NCBI RefSeq assembly: GCF_002749615.1 | Contig: NZ_CP024201.1 | Coordinates: forward strand, 3,949,001-4,013,000 | Reading direction: 5' to 3' | DNA: 64,000 nt | Origin: Caulobacter mirabilis | GTDB lineage: Bacteria > Pseudomonadota > Alphaproteobacteria > Caulobacterales > Caulobacteraceae | Part shown: positions 27,954-36,359 of the stretch, in pieces | How positions within the stretch are numbered: the first letter of the stretch is position 1 | Layout of the letters: every line of letters starts with the position of its first letter | Notes under the pieces: model-generated | Told to the model about the DNA's origin: nothing | What the model saw: only the letters and a program-made list of their open reading frames with translations | The model's database searches: none | Position numbers and translations under genes: made by a program

Positions 27954-28052
27954 GGTCCTCGCGAAGGCGGGGACCCAAGCTGATTTTCAAACCTGACCCG
28001 ATCGATGAAGCCGCACAGTCAGCTCGGGTCCCCGCCTACGCGGGGATGAGCG
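27954..28052. repeat. Family B inverted repeat pair
   Basis: The left arm GGTCCTCGCGAAGGCGGGG (27954-27972) and right arm around TCCCCGCCTACGCGGGG (28027-28045) are related inverted copies about 60 bases apart. The pair sits between the convergent GNAT and cupin genes. Confidence 0.75.
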
Positions 28053-28068
28053 GTATAGAGTACAGACC

Positions 28069-28608
28069 CTAGACCTCGCCCGTCATCCGTCGCACGGCCA
28101 TGGGCGGCGTCTCGTCGTCCCAATGCGCCGCATGCGTACGGGTCTGCTCGAGCTGCCGCTCCCAGGCCTTGGCCGGCGAGGCGTAGCGGATGTCGTACTT
28201 CGGCGCCGTGCGGAACTCGATGAACTCCACGCCCTGCGGACCGGTCTCGAAGGTGTAGAGCGCCCCGGCCGGCACGAACATGCAGTCGCCGGCGCCCAGC
28301 GCGTCCTCGCCCATCCGCATCTCGCCGGAGATCACATAGTAGAGGCAGTCGGCGCTGTGGCTGTGGCGCGGCAGCGGAAAGCCCGGCTTGAACCAGCTGT
28401 AGGTCAGGCTCATCGGCGGCTCGGCGCTGGAGAACAGCACCTTCACCACGAAGCCCTTCTGGTAGTCGGCCGCGACCAGCTTCGCGAGCCCCTCCATCTG
28501 GGTCATGTCGACGGGGGCCAGGCTCATGGCCTCCATCAGCTCGCCCCCCTGCGAGGCGCGGCGGATCTCGATCTTGCGGCTCGGCGCGGCGGTGGTCGCG
28601 GCATCCAT
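28069..28608 (-). CDS. Cupin-domain protein
   Basis: A 179-residue protein with a single cupin barrel. The motif RHSHSADCLYYVISGEMRMG carries the metal-binding histidines, and FVPAGALYTFETG is the second cupin motif. The N-terminal 60 residues are not recognised. I chose the ATG at 28608 (MDAATTAAPS), which has a GGGAGATG site. It is divergent from an SDR gene across a region with two copies of a TTGGAGT...CTC element, so the pair is probably co-regulated. Metal dependence is likely and the substrate unknown. Confidence 0.8.
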   Translation of the reverse strand: MDAATTAAPSRKIEIRRASQGGELMEAMSLAPVDMTQMEGLAKLVAADYQKGFVVKVLFSSAEPPMSLTYSWFKPGFPLPRHSHSADCLYYVISGEMRMGEDALGAGDCMFVPAGALYTFETGPQGVEFIEFRTAPKYDIRYASPAKAWERQLEQTRTHAAHWDDETPPMAVRRMTGEV

Positions 28609-28659
28609 CGGACATCTCCCTGAACGGCCCGCTCTCGAAGGCGAGCTCGGCACGGATCA

Positions 28660-28701
28660 TTGGAGTGAACTCTAGGAAGTCAAGAAAATTGGAGTAGGCT
28701 C
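28660..28701. promoter_or_regulatory. Two copies of an operator-like element in the cupin/SDR gap
   Basis: TTGGAGTGAACTC (28660-28672) and TTGGAGTAGGCTC (28689-28701) are direct repeats 29 bases apart, close to three helix turns. The first contains the palindrome GAGTGAACTC. They lie between the two divergent start codons. Confidence 0.55.
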
Positions 28702-28730
28702 AAATTTCTAGATCAGGAGGAGCGGCGCGA

Positions 28731-29510
28731 ATGCGGTTCGAGAACAAGGTGGTCGTCGTCACCGGCGGCGCGTCGGGCATCGGGCTGGCGGCGGCCCGAC
28801 GCTTCCACGCCGAGGGCGCGAGCGTGGTCGTCGCCGACCTGAACGACGAGGCCGGCGCGGCCGCCGCCTCGGCGCTGGGCGACCGGGCCCGCTACCAGCA
28901 CACGGACGTCTCCGACTGGCCGCAGGTCCAGGCGCTGATGACGGCCGCCGCGGACGCCTTCGGCGGGGTCGACGTCCTGTTCAACAACGCCGGGATCGGC
29001 AGCTTCGGCGCGACGCCGGATCTGCCGGTCGAGGACTGGCGGCGGGTGATCGAGATCGACCTGAACGCGGTCTTCTACGGCTGCAAGGCGGCGATACCGC
29101 TGATGCGGGCGCGGGGCGGCGGAGCGATCGTCAACACCGCCTCGATCTCGGGCCTGGCCGGCGACTACAGCTTCGCCGCCTACAACGCCGCCAAGGCCGG
29201 GGTGATCAACTACACGCGCTCCCTGGCCATCGACCACGCCCGCGAGGGCATCCGCGCCAACGCCGTCTGCCCAGGCCCCGTGGACACGCCGATCATCGCC
29301 GGGATCAAGGCGATGCAGGGCGTCCGCGAGCGCTGGGATGACGCCGTGCCGCTCGGCCGCTTCGCCCAACCGGAGGAGATCGCCAATGTCGTGGCCTTCC
29401 TCGCCTCGGACGAGGCCTCCTACATGACCGGCGCCGTCATTCCCGTCGACGGCGGGGTGACGGCGCACACCGGCCAGCCGAACCTGCCCCGCCTGCTTGG
29501 CGGCGGCTGA
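28731..29510 (+). CDS. Short-chain dehydrogenase/reductase
   Basis: A 259-residue classical SDR. It has the NAD(P)-binding TGGASGIG at about 11-18, FNNAG, the catalytic Ser in TASISG and the Tyr/Lys pair in AAYNAAKAG, then the PGPVDTP loop and a VDGGVTA end. Asp at the end of the second strand (VVVADLN) favours NAD. An AGGAGG site precedes the ATG. The substrate is unknown. It is divergent from the cupin gene with a shared repeat-bearing promoter region. Confidence 0.93.
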   Translation: MRFENKVVVVTGGASGIGLAAARRFHAEGASVVVADLNDEAGAAAASALGDRARYQHTDVSDWPQVQALMTAAADAFGGVDVLFNNAGIGSFGATPDLPVEDWRRVIEIDLNAVFYGCKAAIPLMRARGGGAIVNTASISGLAGDYSFAAYNAAKAGVINYTRSLAIDHAREGIRANAVCPGPVDTPIIAGIKAMQGVRERWDDAVPLGRFAQPEEIANVVAFLASDEASYMTGAVIPVDGGVTAHTGQPNLPRLLGGG

Positions 29511-29513
29511 GCG

Positions 29514-29972
29514 CTACGGCCGCCGATAGCGCCAGTCCATGGCCTCGGCCTTGCCGTTCATCGTCCCCTCGATACGGCCGCAGAGGTCCTCGCCGCAGCG
29601 GCGATAGATCACCCGCTGCGGAAAGTCGTGGGCGAGGTTCTCGAACACCGCCTCGTCCTTGCCGCCGGGCTTGAGCACGAAGGGCGTCGGCGGCTGGCCG
29701 CCGACGCGCGCGGTGAAGGTCGGGCCTGCCGTCTCGGTGGTGATGCTCATGAACTCGAACCGCGCGGGCTTGCCCTTGCGGCTGGTCTGTCCGACGCCGC
29801 CCATCGCCCCGTCGAGCGGCGGCAGCCAGGTTTCCCGGGTCGTGGTTTCGCCCCGGGTCACGGTCCAGGTTCCGGCCATCCAGGCCAGGTCGGCGACCGA
29901 CGCCGTCTCGGCCGCCCTGGCGACGGGCGCTGCGGCGGCAAGCAACAGGCAGGCGAACGCGATACGCTTCAT
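29514..29972 (-). CDS. Exported DUF6265-like protein
   Basis: A 152-residue secreted protein with a signal peptide (FACLLLAAAAPVARA) and the pattern LAWMAGTWTVTRGETTTRETWLPP found in DUF6265 proteins, ending in HDFPQRVIYRRCGEDLCGRIEG. I chose the ATG at 29972, with GGGAG 7 bases upstream; a TTG two codons earlier is possible. A lipocalin-like periplasmic fold is likely. Function unknown. It is convergent with the SDR gene, 3 bases apart. Confidence 0.78.
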   Translation of the reverse strand: MKRIAFACLLLAAAAPVARAAETASVADLAWMAGTWTVTRGETTTRETWLPPLDGAMGGVGQTSRKGKPARFEFMSITTETAGPTFTARVGGQPPTPFVLKPGGKDEAVFENLAHDFPQRVIYRRCGEDLCGRIEGTMNGKAEAMDWRYRRP

Positions 29973-30044
29973 TGACAAGCTCCCCTCTAGCGACGCTTCA
30001 CCCTGCCCCTCGCCCCGGAGCGCCGCTTGTAAGTTTGCGACAGT

Positions 30045-30824
30045 TCAGGCCGGCAGGTCGGCCAGACTGGAAGACAATCCCCGCTCCACGGCCACGAACT
30101 GCGACGGCGTGCAGCCGACGAACCGCCGGAAGTCCCGCGCCATCTGCGGATGGTCGAAATAGCCCGCCGCCTGAGCCGCCTCCGTCCAGGTCTCCGCGTC
30201 GGCCTCGCGCAGGGCCTCGAACACGCGCCGAAAACGCAGGATGGAGGCCAGCATCCGCGGGGAGACGCCGACCCGGGTCGCGAAGCGGCGCTGCAGCGCG
30301 CGGGGCGACAGCCCGGTCTGCCGGCACAGCGCCTCGACGCTCGCGCCCGCCTCCAGATCGGCCACGCAACGCTCGACCGACGGGTCCGACGCGACAGCCA
30401 GCCGAGCGATCTCGGCGACGACATGGTCCTGGACCTGCGTCAGACGCGCCGCCTCGTCGACCGCGCTGAAGCCGCCGACGTCCAGCGGGGCGCGACGATC
30501 GGTGAAGGCGTCGAGCGGCCGGCGGAGATAGGCGTAGGCCCCCGCCTCGGTGAACCGCACCCCGACCACGCCCGCCGCCCCGTCGGCCCGGATATGCAGC
30601 GGCCGGGTCAGCTGTCCGGCGAAAAGCACCCGCGGCTGGCGGACATAGTCTCCCGCCGCCGTCCGTTCGAGGTAGGGCCGACCGTAGTGGACGATCAGCT
30701 CGCAGCGGCCGTCTGGCGCGATCCGCTGATCCTCGTCGGCGTCCTCGCCCTCGAACACCCAGACGCAGGCGACGTGGGCCGCCAGGTCCGGCCGGGGCGC
30801 GAACTCGGCGTAGCGGGCGGTCAT
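30045..30824 (-). CDS. AraC-family transcriptional regulator
   Basis: A 259-residue regulator with an N-terminal DUF6597-like sensory domain (CVWVFEG, DGRCELIVHYG, FAGQLTRPLHI) and a C-terminal double helix-turn-helix (LCRQTGLSPRALQRRFATRVGVSPRML, then AQAAGYFDHPQMARDFRRFVGCTPSQF). It starts at the ATG overlapping the tadA stop (ATGA), so it is co-translated with tadA, an unusual partner. Targets are unknown; the neighbouring DUF6265-like gene is in the same direction downstream. Confidence 0.9.
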   Translation of the reverse strand: MTARYAEFAPRPDLAAHVACVWVFEGEDADEDQRIAPDGRCELIVHYGRPYLERTAAGDYVRQPRVLFAGQLTRPLHIRADGAAGVVGVRFTEAGAYAYLRRPLDAFTDRRAPLDVGGFSAVDEAARLTQVQDHVVAEIARLAVASDPSVERCVADLEAGASVEALCRQTGLSPRALQRRFATRVGVSPRMLASILRFRRVFEALREADAETWTEAAQAAGYFDHPQMARDFRRFVGCTPSQFVAVERGLSSSLADLPA

Positions 30825-31303
30825 TTCTTGCGCCGCGCCCGGAAGAATCCGCGCAGCAGCTCGGCGCTCTCGTCGGCCAGCACCCCGCCGGTCACCTGCG
30901 GCCGCCAGTGGCAGGTCGGCTGCTCGAAGAAGCGCGGACCGTGGACCACGGCGCCGCCCTTCGGATCCTCCGCCCCGAACACCACCCGGCCGATGCGAGC
31001 ATGGCTGATGGCGCCGGCGCACATCGCACAGGGCTCCAGCGTCACCACCAGGGTCAGGTCGGTCAGCCGGTAGTTGCCCAGCTTCTCGGCCGCGATCCGC
31101 ATCGCCGCGATCTCGGCATGGGCGGTGGGGTCGTGGGCGCCGATCGGGTGGTTGCCCGCCCGCGCCAGCACCTCGCCCGACGCCGGATCGAGCACGACCG
31201 CCCCCACCGGCGTCTCGCCGGCCTCGGCCGCCGTCCGCGCCTCGTCGAGCGCGATCCGCATGGCGTCCCAATCACTCGGCAAAGGGTCTGAGAGGGTCGT
31301 CAC
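30821..31303 (-). CDS. tadA: tRNA-specific adenosine deaminase
   Basis: A 160-residue zinc deaminase that converts wobble A34 of tRNA-Arg(ACG) to inosine. The active site is complete: TAHAEIAAM gives the first zinc His and the catalytic Glu, and LEPCAMCAGAI gives the two Cys ligands. I take the GTG at 31303 (TTLSDPLPSDWDAM...), because family members carry a Trp-containing helix before the ALDEA segment; an ATG at 31261 would trim it. It is divergent from the pseudouridine synthase gene, a second RNA-modification gene. Confidence 0.93.
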   Translation of the reverse strand: MTTLSDPLPSDWDAMRIALDEARTAAEAGETPVGAVVLDPASGEVLARAGNHPIGAHDPTAHAEIAAMRIAAEKLGNYRLTDLTLVVTLEPCAMCAGAISHARIGRVVFGAEDPKGGAVVHGPRFFEQPTCHWRPQVTGGVLADESAELLRGFFRARRKK

Positions 31304-31384
31304 GTGGCGGCGTCCGGCGTTTTGTGCTTTACGGGCTCGATTATCGCCGGGAGGCGACACCGTCCTTGTAAAGGAGCAGGCCGC

Positions 31385-32566
31385 ATGGCTGCACGTCCCA
31401 ATTCGTCCGACGAGTCCGCCGACCACCAGCGCGTCGCCAAGGTCCTGGCCCGGGCCGGCGTTGCGTCCCGTCGTGAAGTCGAGCGGCTGATCGAGGCCGG
31501 CCGCGTCGCGATCAACGGCCAGACCCTGACCACGCCCGCCGTGAAGGTCGAGCCCGGCGACATCCTGACCGTGGACGGCGAGGTCGTCGCCGGCGCCGAG
31601 CCGACGCGACTGTTCCGCTATCACAAGCCGGTCGGTCTGGTGACCAGCCACAACGACCCCGGCGGCCGGCCGACGGTGTTCCAGAACCTGCCGGAGGGTC
31701 TGCCGCGGGTGATCTCGATCGGCCGCCTCGACCTGAACTCCGAGGGCCTGCTGCTGCTGACCAACGACGGGGAGCTGTCGCGGGCGCTGGAGATGCCCTC
31801 GGCCGCCTGGGTGCGCCGCTACCGCGTCCGCGCCTTCGGCTACGCCACCCAGGAGCGGCTGGACAAGCTGAAGGACGGCGTCGTCGTCGAGGGCGTCCGG
31901 TACGGCGCGATCGAGGCCAAACTGGACAAGGCCGTCGGCGATCGTGAGGGCGCGCGCAACGTCTGGATCACGGTCAGCCTGACCGAGGGCAAGAACCGCG
32001 AAGTCCGTCGCGTGCTCGAGTCGATCGGACTGAAGGTCAATCGCCTGCTCCGCCTCAGCTATGGCCCGTTCGCGCTCGGCGACCTGGGCGCGGGCGACGT
32101 CGAGGAGGTCGGCCCCCGGGTTATCCGCGAGCTGCTCGCCGACGTGATCCCGCCGGAGAACATGCCCAAGGGCTCGGCGGTCCAGTTCAAAGGCGCCCCC
32201 GGCGCCGGACGCCGGCGCCCCTCGGGCGAGGCCGGCGGAACGCCGCGCGAGGCGGACGCCGCCCCCCGTCGCGCCCTGCGCCCCGGCCAGGAGAGCGGCG
32301 AGATCAAGGGCCCGCGCCAGCCGAAGAAGGCCGGCTGGGCCAAGGCCAAACCCAAGCTCAATCCGCACGCCAAGAAAGGCGCTCCGGCCAAGAAGGCCTG
32401 GTCCGAGGGCCCGAAGGGGTCACGGCCGTCCGCCCGCGCGGACGGCCCTCGCCCGGCGTCGACCGGCAAGCCCGCTGGCCCGCGCGGACCGCGTCCGGCC
32501 GGAAAGCCCGCCGGCAAGCCGAGCCGCCCCGGCGGGCCGGGCGCCGGCCCGAAGCGTCGAGGCTAG
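31385..32566 (+). CDS. 23S rRNA pseudouridine synthase, RluB/RsuA family
   Basis: A 393-residue enzyme. An S4 RNA-binding domain (RVAKVLARAGVASRREVERLIEAGRV) is followed by the catalytic domain with GRLDLNSEGLLLLTNDG holding the nucleophile Asp. From about residue 270 the protein is a low-complexity Lys/Arg/Pro/Gly/Ala tail of about 120 residues ending GAGPKRRG, which probably aids rRNA binding. A GGAG site precedes the ATG at 31385. Its stop shares a CTAG with the convergent phosphotransferase gene. RluB-type specificity is likely but not certain. Confidence 0.9.
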   Translation: MAARPNSSDESADHQRVAKVLARAGVASRREVERLIEAGRVAINGQTLTTPAVKVEPGDILTVDGEVVAGAEPTRLFRYHKPVGLVTSHNDPGGRPTVFQNLPEGLPRVISIGRLDLNSEGLLLLTNDGELSRALEMPSAAWVRRYRVRAFGYATQERLDKLKDGVVVEGVRYGAIEAKLDKAVGDREGARNVWITVSLTEGKNREVRRVLESIGLKVNRLLRLSYGPFALGDLGAGDVEEVGPRVIRELLADVIPPENMPKGSAVQFKGAPGAGRRRPSGEAGGTPREADAAPRRALRPGQESGEIKGPRQPKKAGWAKAKPKLNPHAKKGAPAKKAWSEGPKGSRPSARADGPRPASTGKPAGPRGPRPAGKPAGKPSRPGGPGAGPKRRG

Positions 32567-33231
32567 CCCCGCTCGCGCAATTGAGCGGCCAGCCGGGCCG
32601 TCCTGCGGATCACCGTGATCAGGCTGCCCGCCGCGATGAGGGCCAGCGCGATGATCAGCGTCTGCCCTCTCCAGTCCCACAGCGGCTCGGCGGCGCTGAC
32701 CAGGCAGGCGACGGTGAGCACGAACATGCGATGCGGCTTGGCCATCGGCCCGCGGAAGTCGGCCGGAAAGCCCAGCCCGCGCCCCAGCTCCCGGACATAG
32801 GCGGTCAGGATGGCCAGGACGGTCGCGATCCACCCCAGCCAGTCGCCGGCATGCTGGCCCATGGCCACCGCGCCGTAGCCGGCCGCGACCAGGAAGAAGG
32901 CGTCGGCGACCCGGTCCGGCAGCTCGTTCCAGATCGGGCCCGCCGGCCCGCCCAGGCCGTGCTCCACCGCGACCATCCCATCCAGCATGTTGGCCAGCAG
33001 GCGCAGCTGGATGCACAGCGCCCCGAGCAGCAGCCAAGCCACCCGGACGCCGCCCTCGCCGAAACCCGACATCCCCAGCGCGCCCGCGCCCAGCACCGCG
33101 AACGCGATCGAGGCGAACGAGATGGTGTCCGGACTGACCCTCGCCCGTCCCAGGGCGGCGGCCAGAGCGCCCGCCCAGCCGGCGGAGCGGGTCTTCAGCG
33201 GACGGCGGTTCTCGGGACTTTCGGCGGTCAT
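32563..33231 (-). CDS. CDP-alcohol phosphatidyltransferase with variant active-site motif
   Basis: A 222-residue membrane enzyme of the family that joins a CDP-activated lipid to an alcohol head group. The canonical motif is DxxDGxxAR...GxxxDxxxD. Here the first part reads NMLDGMVAV and the second WNELPDRVAD, so the first and third Asp are Asn and the Arg is Val. Several hydrophobic helices follow. Its ATG overlaps the stop of the upstream membrane-protein gene, and it is divergent from cdsA and plsC. The head-group acceptor is unknown. Activity may be altered or the subfamily may have a different metal set. Confidence 0.8.
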   Translation of the reverse strand: MTAESPENRRPLKTRSAGWAGALAAALGRARVSPDTISFASIAFAVLGAGALGMSGFGEGGVRVAWLLLGALCIQLRLLANMLDGMVAVEHGLGGPAGPIWNELPDRVADAFFLVAAGYGAVAMGQHAGDWLGWIATVLAILTAYVRELGRGLGFPADFRGPMAKPHRMFVLTVACLVSAAEPLWDWRGQTLIIALALIAAGSLITVIRRTARLAAQLRERG

Positions 33232-33611
33232 GCGGCCTTCCGACGGTCGGCGACGAGGCGGGCGTTGTAGATCACGGCGTAGAGGGTCGAGACCGTCCAG
33301 GGGAAGGCGATGGTGGCGATCAGCTCGGGCGTGCCGATCAGCCGGTGGACCACGGTCAGCACCGCCAGGATCGAGCCGGCGGTGATCATCGGCGGGACGA
33401 CGTAGGCGGCGGCGCCGGACAGCCTGCCGTCGAGCGTCTCCAGCACCTTCTTGAGGATGCCGGTCAGCGCGCCGGAGATCGTCCCCTGGACCAGCGCCGG
33501 CAGCCACGACTCGGCCAGGCCGTGGGCCCGGTTGGCGAACAGGGTCCAGCCGCCCATCAGCAGGAAGCCGAAAGCGATGTGGACGGCGCTGGACTTCATC
33601 AACCTCTGCAT
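33228..33611 (-). CDS. Small membrane protein of the phospholipid module
   Basis: About 127 residues with three or four hydrophobic segments (AFGFLLMGGWTLFA, AAAYVVPPMITAGSILAVLTVV and others). I do not recognise the family. The ATG at 33611 has AAGG upstream; an ATG at 33599 is an alternative. The ATGA overlap with the phosphotransferase gene means the two are made together. A partner or scaffold role in lipid synthesis is inference from position. Confidence 0.65.
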   Translation of the reverse strand: MQRLMKSSAVHIAFGFLLMGGWTLFANRAHGLAESWLPALVQGTISGALTGILKKVLETLDGRLSGAAAYVVPPMITAGSILAVLTVVHRLIGTPELIATIAFPWTVSTLYAVIYNARLVADRRKAA

Positions 33612-33686
33612 GACGCGGAGCCTTGACCGGATCGCCGCGCGCGGCAAGCTCTCCCACATCGCAGGGGCAGCCCGGTCGGGGACGGA

Positions 33687-34649
33687 TTGGACATCATCGC
33701 GCGTTTTCTCGCCGAGCAGCCGCCGGCGCTGATCTGGGGTCTGACGGGCGTCGTCGGCCTGCTGGTGCTCGGCAGCGTCGTCGCCGGCGTCCTGACCGTC
33801 AGCCGGCCGAGCAAGGACTACAAGGAGCTGCGTCAGCGCATCGCCAGCTGGTGGGTGATGATCGCCATCCTGGCGGCGGCTCTGCTCGCGGGCTGGCCGG
33901 CGACGGTGACCCTTTTCGCGGCGGTGTCCTTCGTCGCCCTGCGCGAGTTCCTGTCGCTGGCCCCGACGAGACGCGAGGACCGGCTGATCATCCTGGCCGC
34001 CTATCTGGCCATCCCGGTGAACTACGCCTTCATCGCCCTGGACGTCTACGGGATCTACCTGGTCCTGATCCCCGTCTACGCCTTCCTGATCACCCCCTGG
34101 CTGATGGCGGTCGTCGGCCAGACTCAAGGCTATCTGAGCCGGGTCGCCCTGTTCCACTGGGGGCTGATGACCTGCGTCTACAACATCGGCTACGTCGCCT
34201 ACCTGACGCGGACCCCGGCGATCGAGACCCCGGCCGGCGCGGCCGGCCTCGTCTTCTTCCTGCTGGTGGCCACCGAGTTCAACGACGTGGCGCAGTACGT
34301 CTGGGGCAAGCTGCTCGGCCGCCACAAGATCATCCCGCGGGTCAGTCCCAACAAGACCTGGGAGGGCTTCATCGGCGGATGGCTCAGCACCGCCGCCCTG
34401 ATCTGGTTCGCCGGCCCGCTGTTCACCCCGCTCAGCGGCGTCGGCCTGGCGATCACCGCCCTGGTGCTGCCCGTGGCGGGCTTCGCCGGCGACGTCACCA
34501 TGAGCGCGATCAAGCGCGACATCGGGGTCAAGGACACCTCGAAGTTCATCCCCGGCCACGGCGGCATCCTGGACCGCATCGACAGCTTGACCTTCACGGC
34601 CCCGATCTATTTCCACCTGCTGGCCTGGTTCGCGGTGGAGAAGTTCTGA
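33687..34649 (+). CDS. cdsA: Phosphatidate cytidylyltransferase
   Basis: A 320-residue integral membrane enzyme that makes CDP-diacylglycerol from phosphatidate and CTP. About eight hydrophobic helices are followed by the family signature in two parts: SPNKTWEGFIGG, and then GDVTMSAIKRDIGVKDTS with PGHGGILDRIDS, which holds the catalytic Asp residues. It starts at TTG 33687. It is coupled to plsC with one base between genes and divergent from the CDP-alcohol phosphotransferase that would use its product. This may be a secondary CdsA for a dedicated lipid pathway. Confidence 0.9.
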   Translation: MDIIARFLAEQPPALIWGLTGVVGLLVLGSVVAGVLTVSRPSKDYKELRQRIASWWVMIAILAAALLAGWPATVTLFAAVSFVALREFLSLAPTRREDRLIILAAYLAIPVNYAFIALDVYGIYLVLIPVYAFLITPWLMAVVGQTQGYLSRVALFHWGLMTCVYNIGYVAYLTRTPAIETPAGAAGLVFFLLVATEFNDVAQYVWGKLLGRHKIIPRVSPNKTWEGFIGGWLSTAALIWFAGPLFTPLSGVGLAITALVLPVAGFAGDVTMSAIKRDIGVKDTSKFIPGHGGILDRIDSLTFTAPIYFHLLAWFAVEKF

Positions 34650-34650
34650 G

Positions 34651-35292
34651 ATGGCCTGGCTGCGCTGGCTGCTGATCCTGCTCATCGCCCGACCGGTCGC
34701 CAAATTCATGACCGGGGCCGACGTGACGGGCGAGGAGCACCTTCCGGTCCGGGGTCCCGCGATCATCGTGGCCAACCACAACAGCCACATGGACACCCTG
34801 CTGATGCTGTCGATCTTCCCGGCGCGGATCGTCGGCAAGGTGCGGCCGGCGGCGGCGTCCGACTACTTCCTGAAGGACCCGGTGGTCGGCTGGTTCTCGC
34901 GCAACCTGGTCGGCATCGTGCCGGTGGCGCGCGACCGTGTGGCCTCGGGCGAGGATATCCTGGCCCCGGCCAAACAGGCCCTGGCCGACGGCGACATCAT
35001 CATCGTCTTCCCGGAAGGCACCCGCGGCGACGCCAGCGACGAGATCGCCCGGCTGAAGAGCGGCGTCGCCCGCCTGGCCGAGGCCTTTCCGGACGCGCCG
35101 GTGACGCCGGTCTGGATCCAGGGCGCGGGCCGCGTGCTGCCGAAGGGCGAGGCGATCCCGGTGCCGATGAACTGCGCCGTCCTGATCGGCGAGCCGATCC
35201 GCTGGGGCGGCCGCCGCACCGAGTTCATGGACGGGCTGCGCGAGGCCCTGCTCAGGCTGAAGGCCGAGGCGCCGCCGCTGCGCTGGCAGTGA
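34651..35292 (+). CDS. plsC: 1-acyl-sn-glycerol-3-phosphate acyltransferase family protein
   Basis: A 213-residue acyltransferase with the two diagnostic blocks, NHNSHMD (catalytic His with Asp four residues on) and FPEGTRG. A hydrophobic N-terminal helix anchors it in the inner membrane. It would acylate lysophosphatidate, feeding the cdsA product one base upstream. The last 41 bases overlap the 3' end of the convergent CPBP gene. The gene symbol is by family; the genome may contain another plsC. Confidence 0.88.
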   Translation: MAWLRWLLILLIARPVAKFMTGADVTGEEHLPVRGPAIIVANHNSHMDTLLMLSIFPARIVGKVRPAAASDYFLKDPVVGWFSRNLVGIVPVARDRVASGEDILAPAKQALADGDIIIVFPEGTRGDASDEIARLKSGVARLAEAFPDAPVTPVWIQGAGRVLPKGEAIPVPMNCAVLIGEPIRWGGRRTEFMDGLREALLRLKAEAPPLRWQ

Positions 35293-36268
35293 GGCCCGCG
35301 CCGCTCCACTGGCGCAGGGGAGCCCACCGCAGGGTCAGCTCCGCCAGGCCCATCAGAGCGACCGCGGCGGCCAGCTCGATCGCGATCTCCACGGCCGACG
35401 CCGGCGTGGTGTCGCTGAGGTTGGCGGTGATGGTCTGCGCGAACAGGGCGATCATCAGGTTGTTGGCGGCATGGGCGCCGATGGCGAACTCCAGCCCGCC
35501 AAGCCGAAGGGCCGCCCAGCTGAAGGCCACGCCGCTGGCCAGGCGCGCGACGAAGCGGCCCGGATCGGGATCGAGATGGAGCCCCGAGAAGATCGCGCCG
35601 TTGACCAGCAGCAGCACGATCAGGTTCCGCGAGAACGCCCCGGTCAGCTGCATCATCCAGCCGCGGCAAAGAATCTCCTCGAACGCCGCCGCCAGAGGGA
35701 TCGCCAGCAGGACGACCCCCGCGTAAAGCAGCCGCGCGTCCAGGGGCTCGCCCGGCGTGAAAAGCGGCGGACGCAGGCTGTCGTCGCCACTGAGCACGCT
35801 GACCCCGAGAACGACGGCCAGCACGCCAGCGTAGAGCGTCAGCCCCAGCAGCATGAGCCGCCAGCGGAACCGGGGCGCGGCCGTGATCCAGCTGCGCATC
35901 GGTCGGCGGTTCACCGCCGCCAGCGTCAGCAGCAGCGTGAGGGCCAGCCCGGCGAACAGAACGCCCAGGGTCACGATGCGGACGCCCTCGGCGGCCAGCG
36001 AACCGCTCGTGTCCGTCCCGCCTGTCGACAGCGCGATGTCCAGGGCGCGGCCGAACGTGGCGGGTTCGCCCATCGCGGCCAGCAACCCCATCCCGAGCCC
36101 GGCGGCGATCGGCATCCCGAGCAGTCCGACGAGAAAGAAGCCGACGGCGCCCAACAGGACCGTCAGCACGATGCGCCACCAGGCCCGCTCCTTCCGCTGG
36201 ACCAGCGCCAGGAAGGCCGGGATCTCGGCCAGGTTCAGGTAGCGGTCCGTCGCAGGCCAGGTCAGCAT
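35252..36268 (-). CDS. CPBP family intramembrane metalloprotease
   Basis: A 338-residue polytopic protein. The three CPBP (Abi) motifs are present: AAFEEILCRGWM (EExxxR), IFSGLHL (FxxxH) and GAHAANNL (HxxxN), so an active intramembrane protease of the Rce1 type is likely. Helices flank them through the whole length. The N-terminal 60 residues, opening MLTWPATDRYLNL, are cytosolic then hydrophobic. Its 3' end overlaps plsC by 41 bases. Substrate unknown. Confidence 0.88.
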   Translation of the reverse strand: MLTWPATDRYLNLAEIPAFLALVQRKERAWWRIVLTVLLGAVGFFLVGLLGMPIAAGLGMGLLAAMGEPATFGRALDIALSTGGTDTSGSLAAEGVRIVTLGVLFAGLALTLLLTLAAVNRRPMRSWITAAPRFRWRLMLLGLTLYAGVLAVVLGVSVLSGDDSLRPPLFTPGEPLDARLLYAGVVLLAIPLAAAFEEILCRGWMMQLTGAFSRNLIVLLLVNGAIFSGLHLDPDPGRFVARLASGVAFSWAALRLGGLEFAIGAHAANNLMIALFAQTITANLSDTTPASAVEIAIELAAAVALMGLAELTLRWAPLRQWSGAGLTASAAAAPRPSA

Positions 36269-36359
36269 TTGAACGGGGGCTCCGCGGTGGGTAAGGGATC
36301 GTTCCGCACCATCTAGCGCGCAGCCGGCGACGATTCGCCAGCGGCGACGAGGACTTCTC

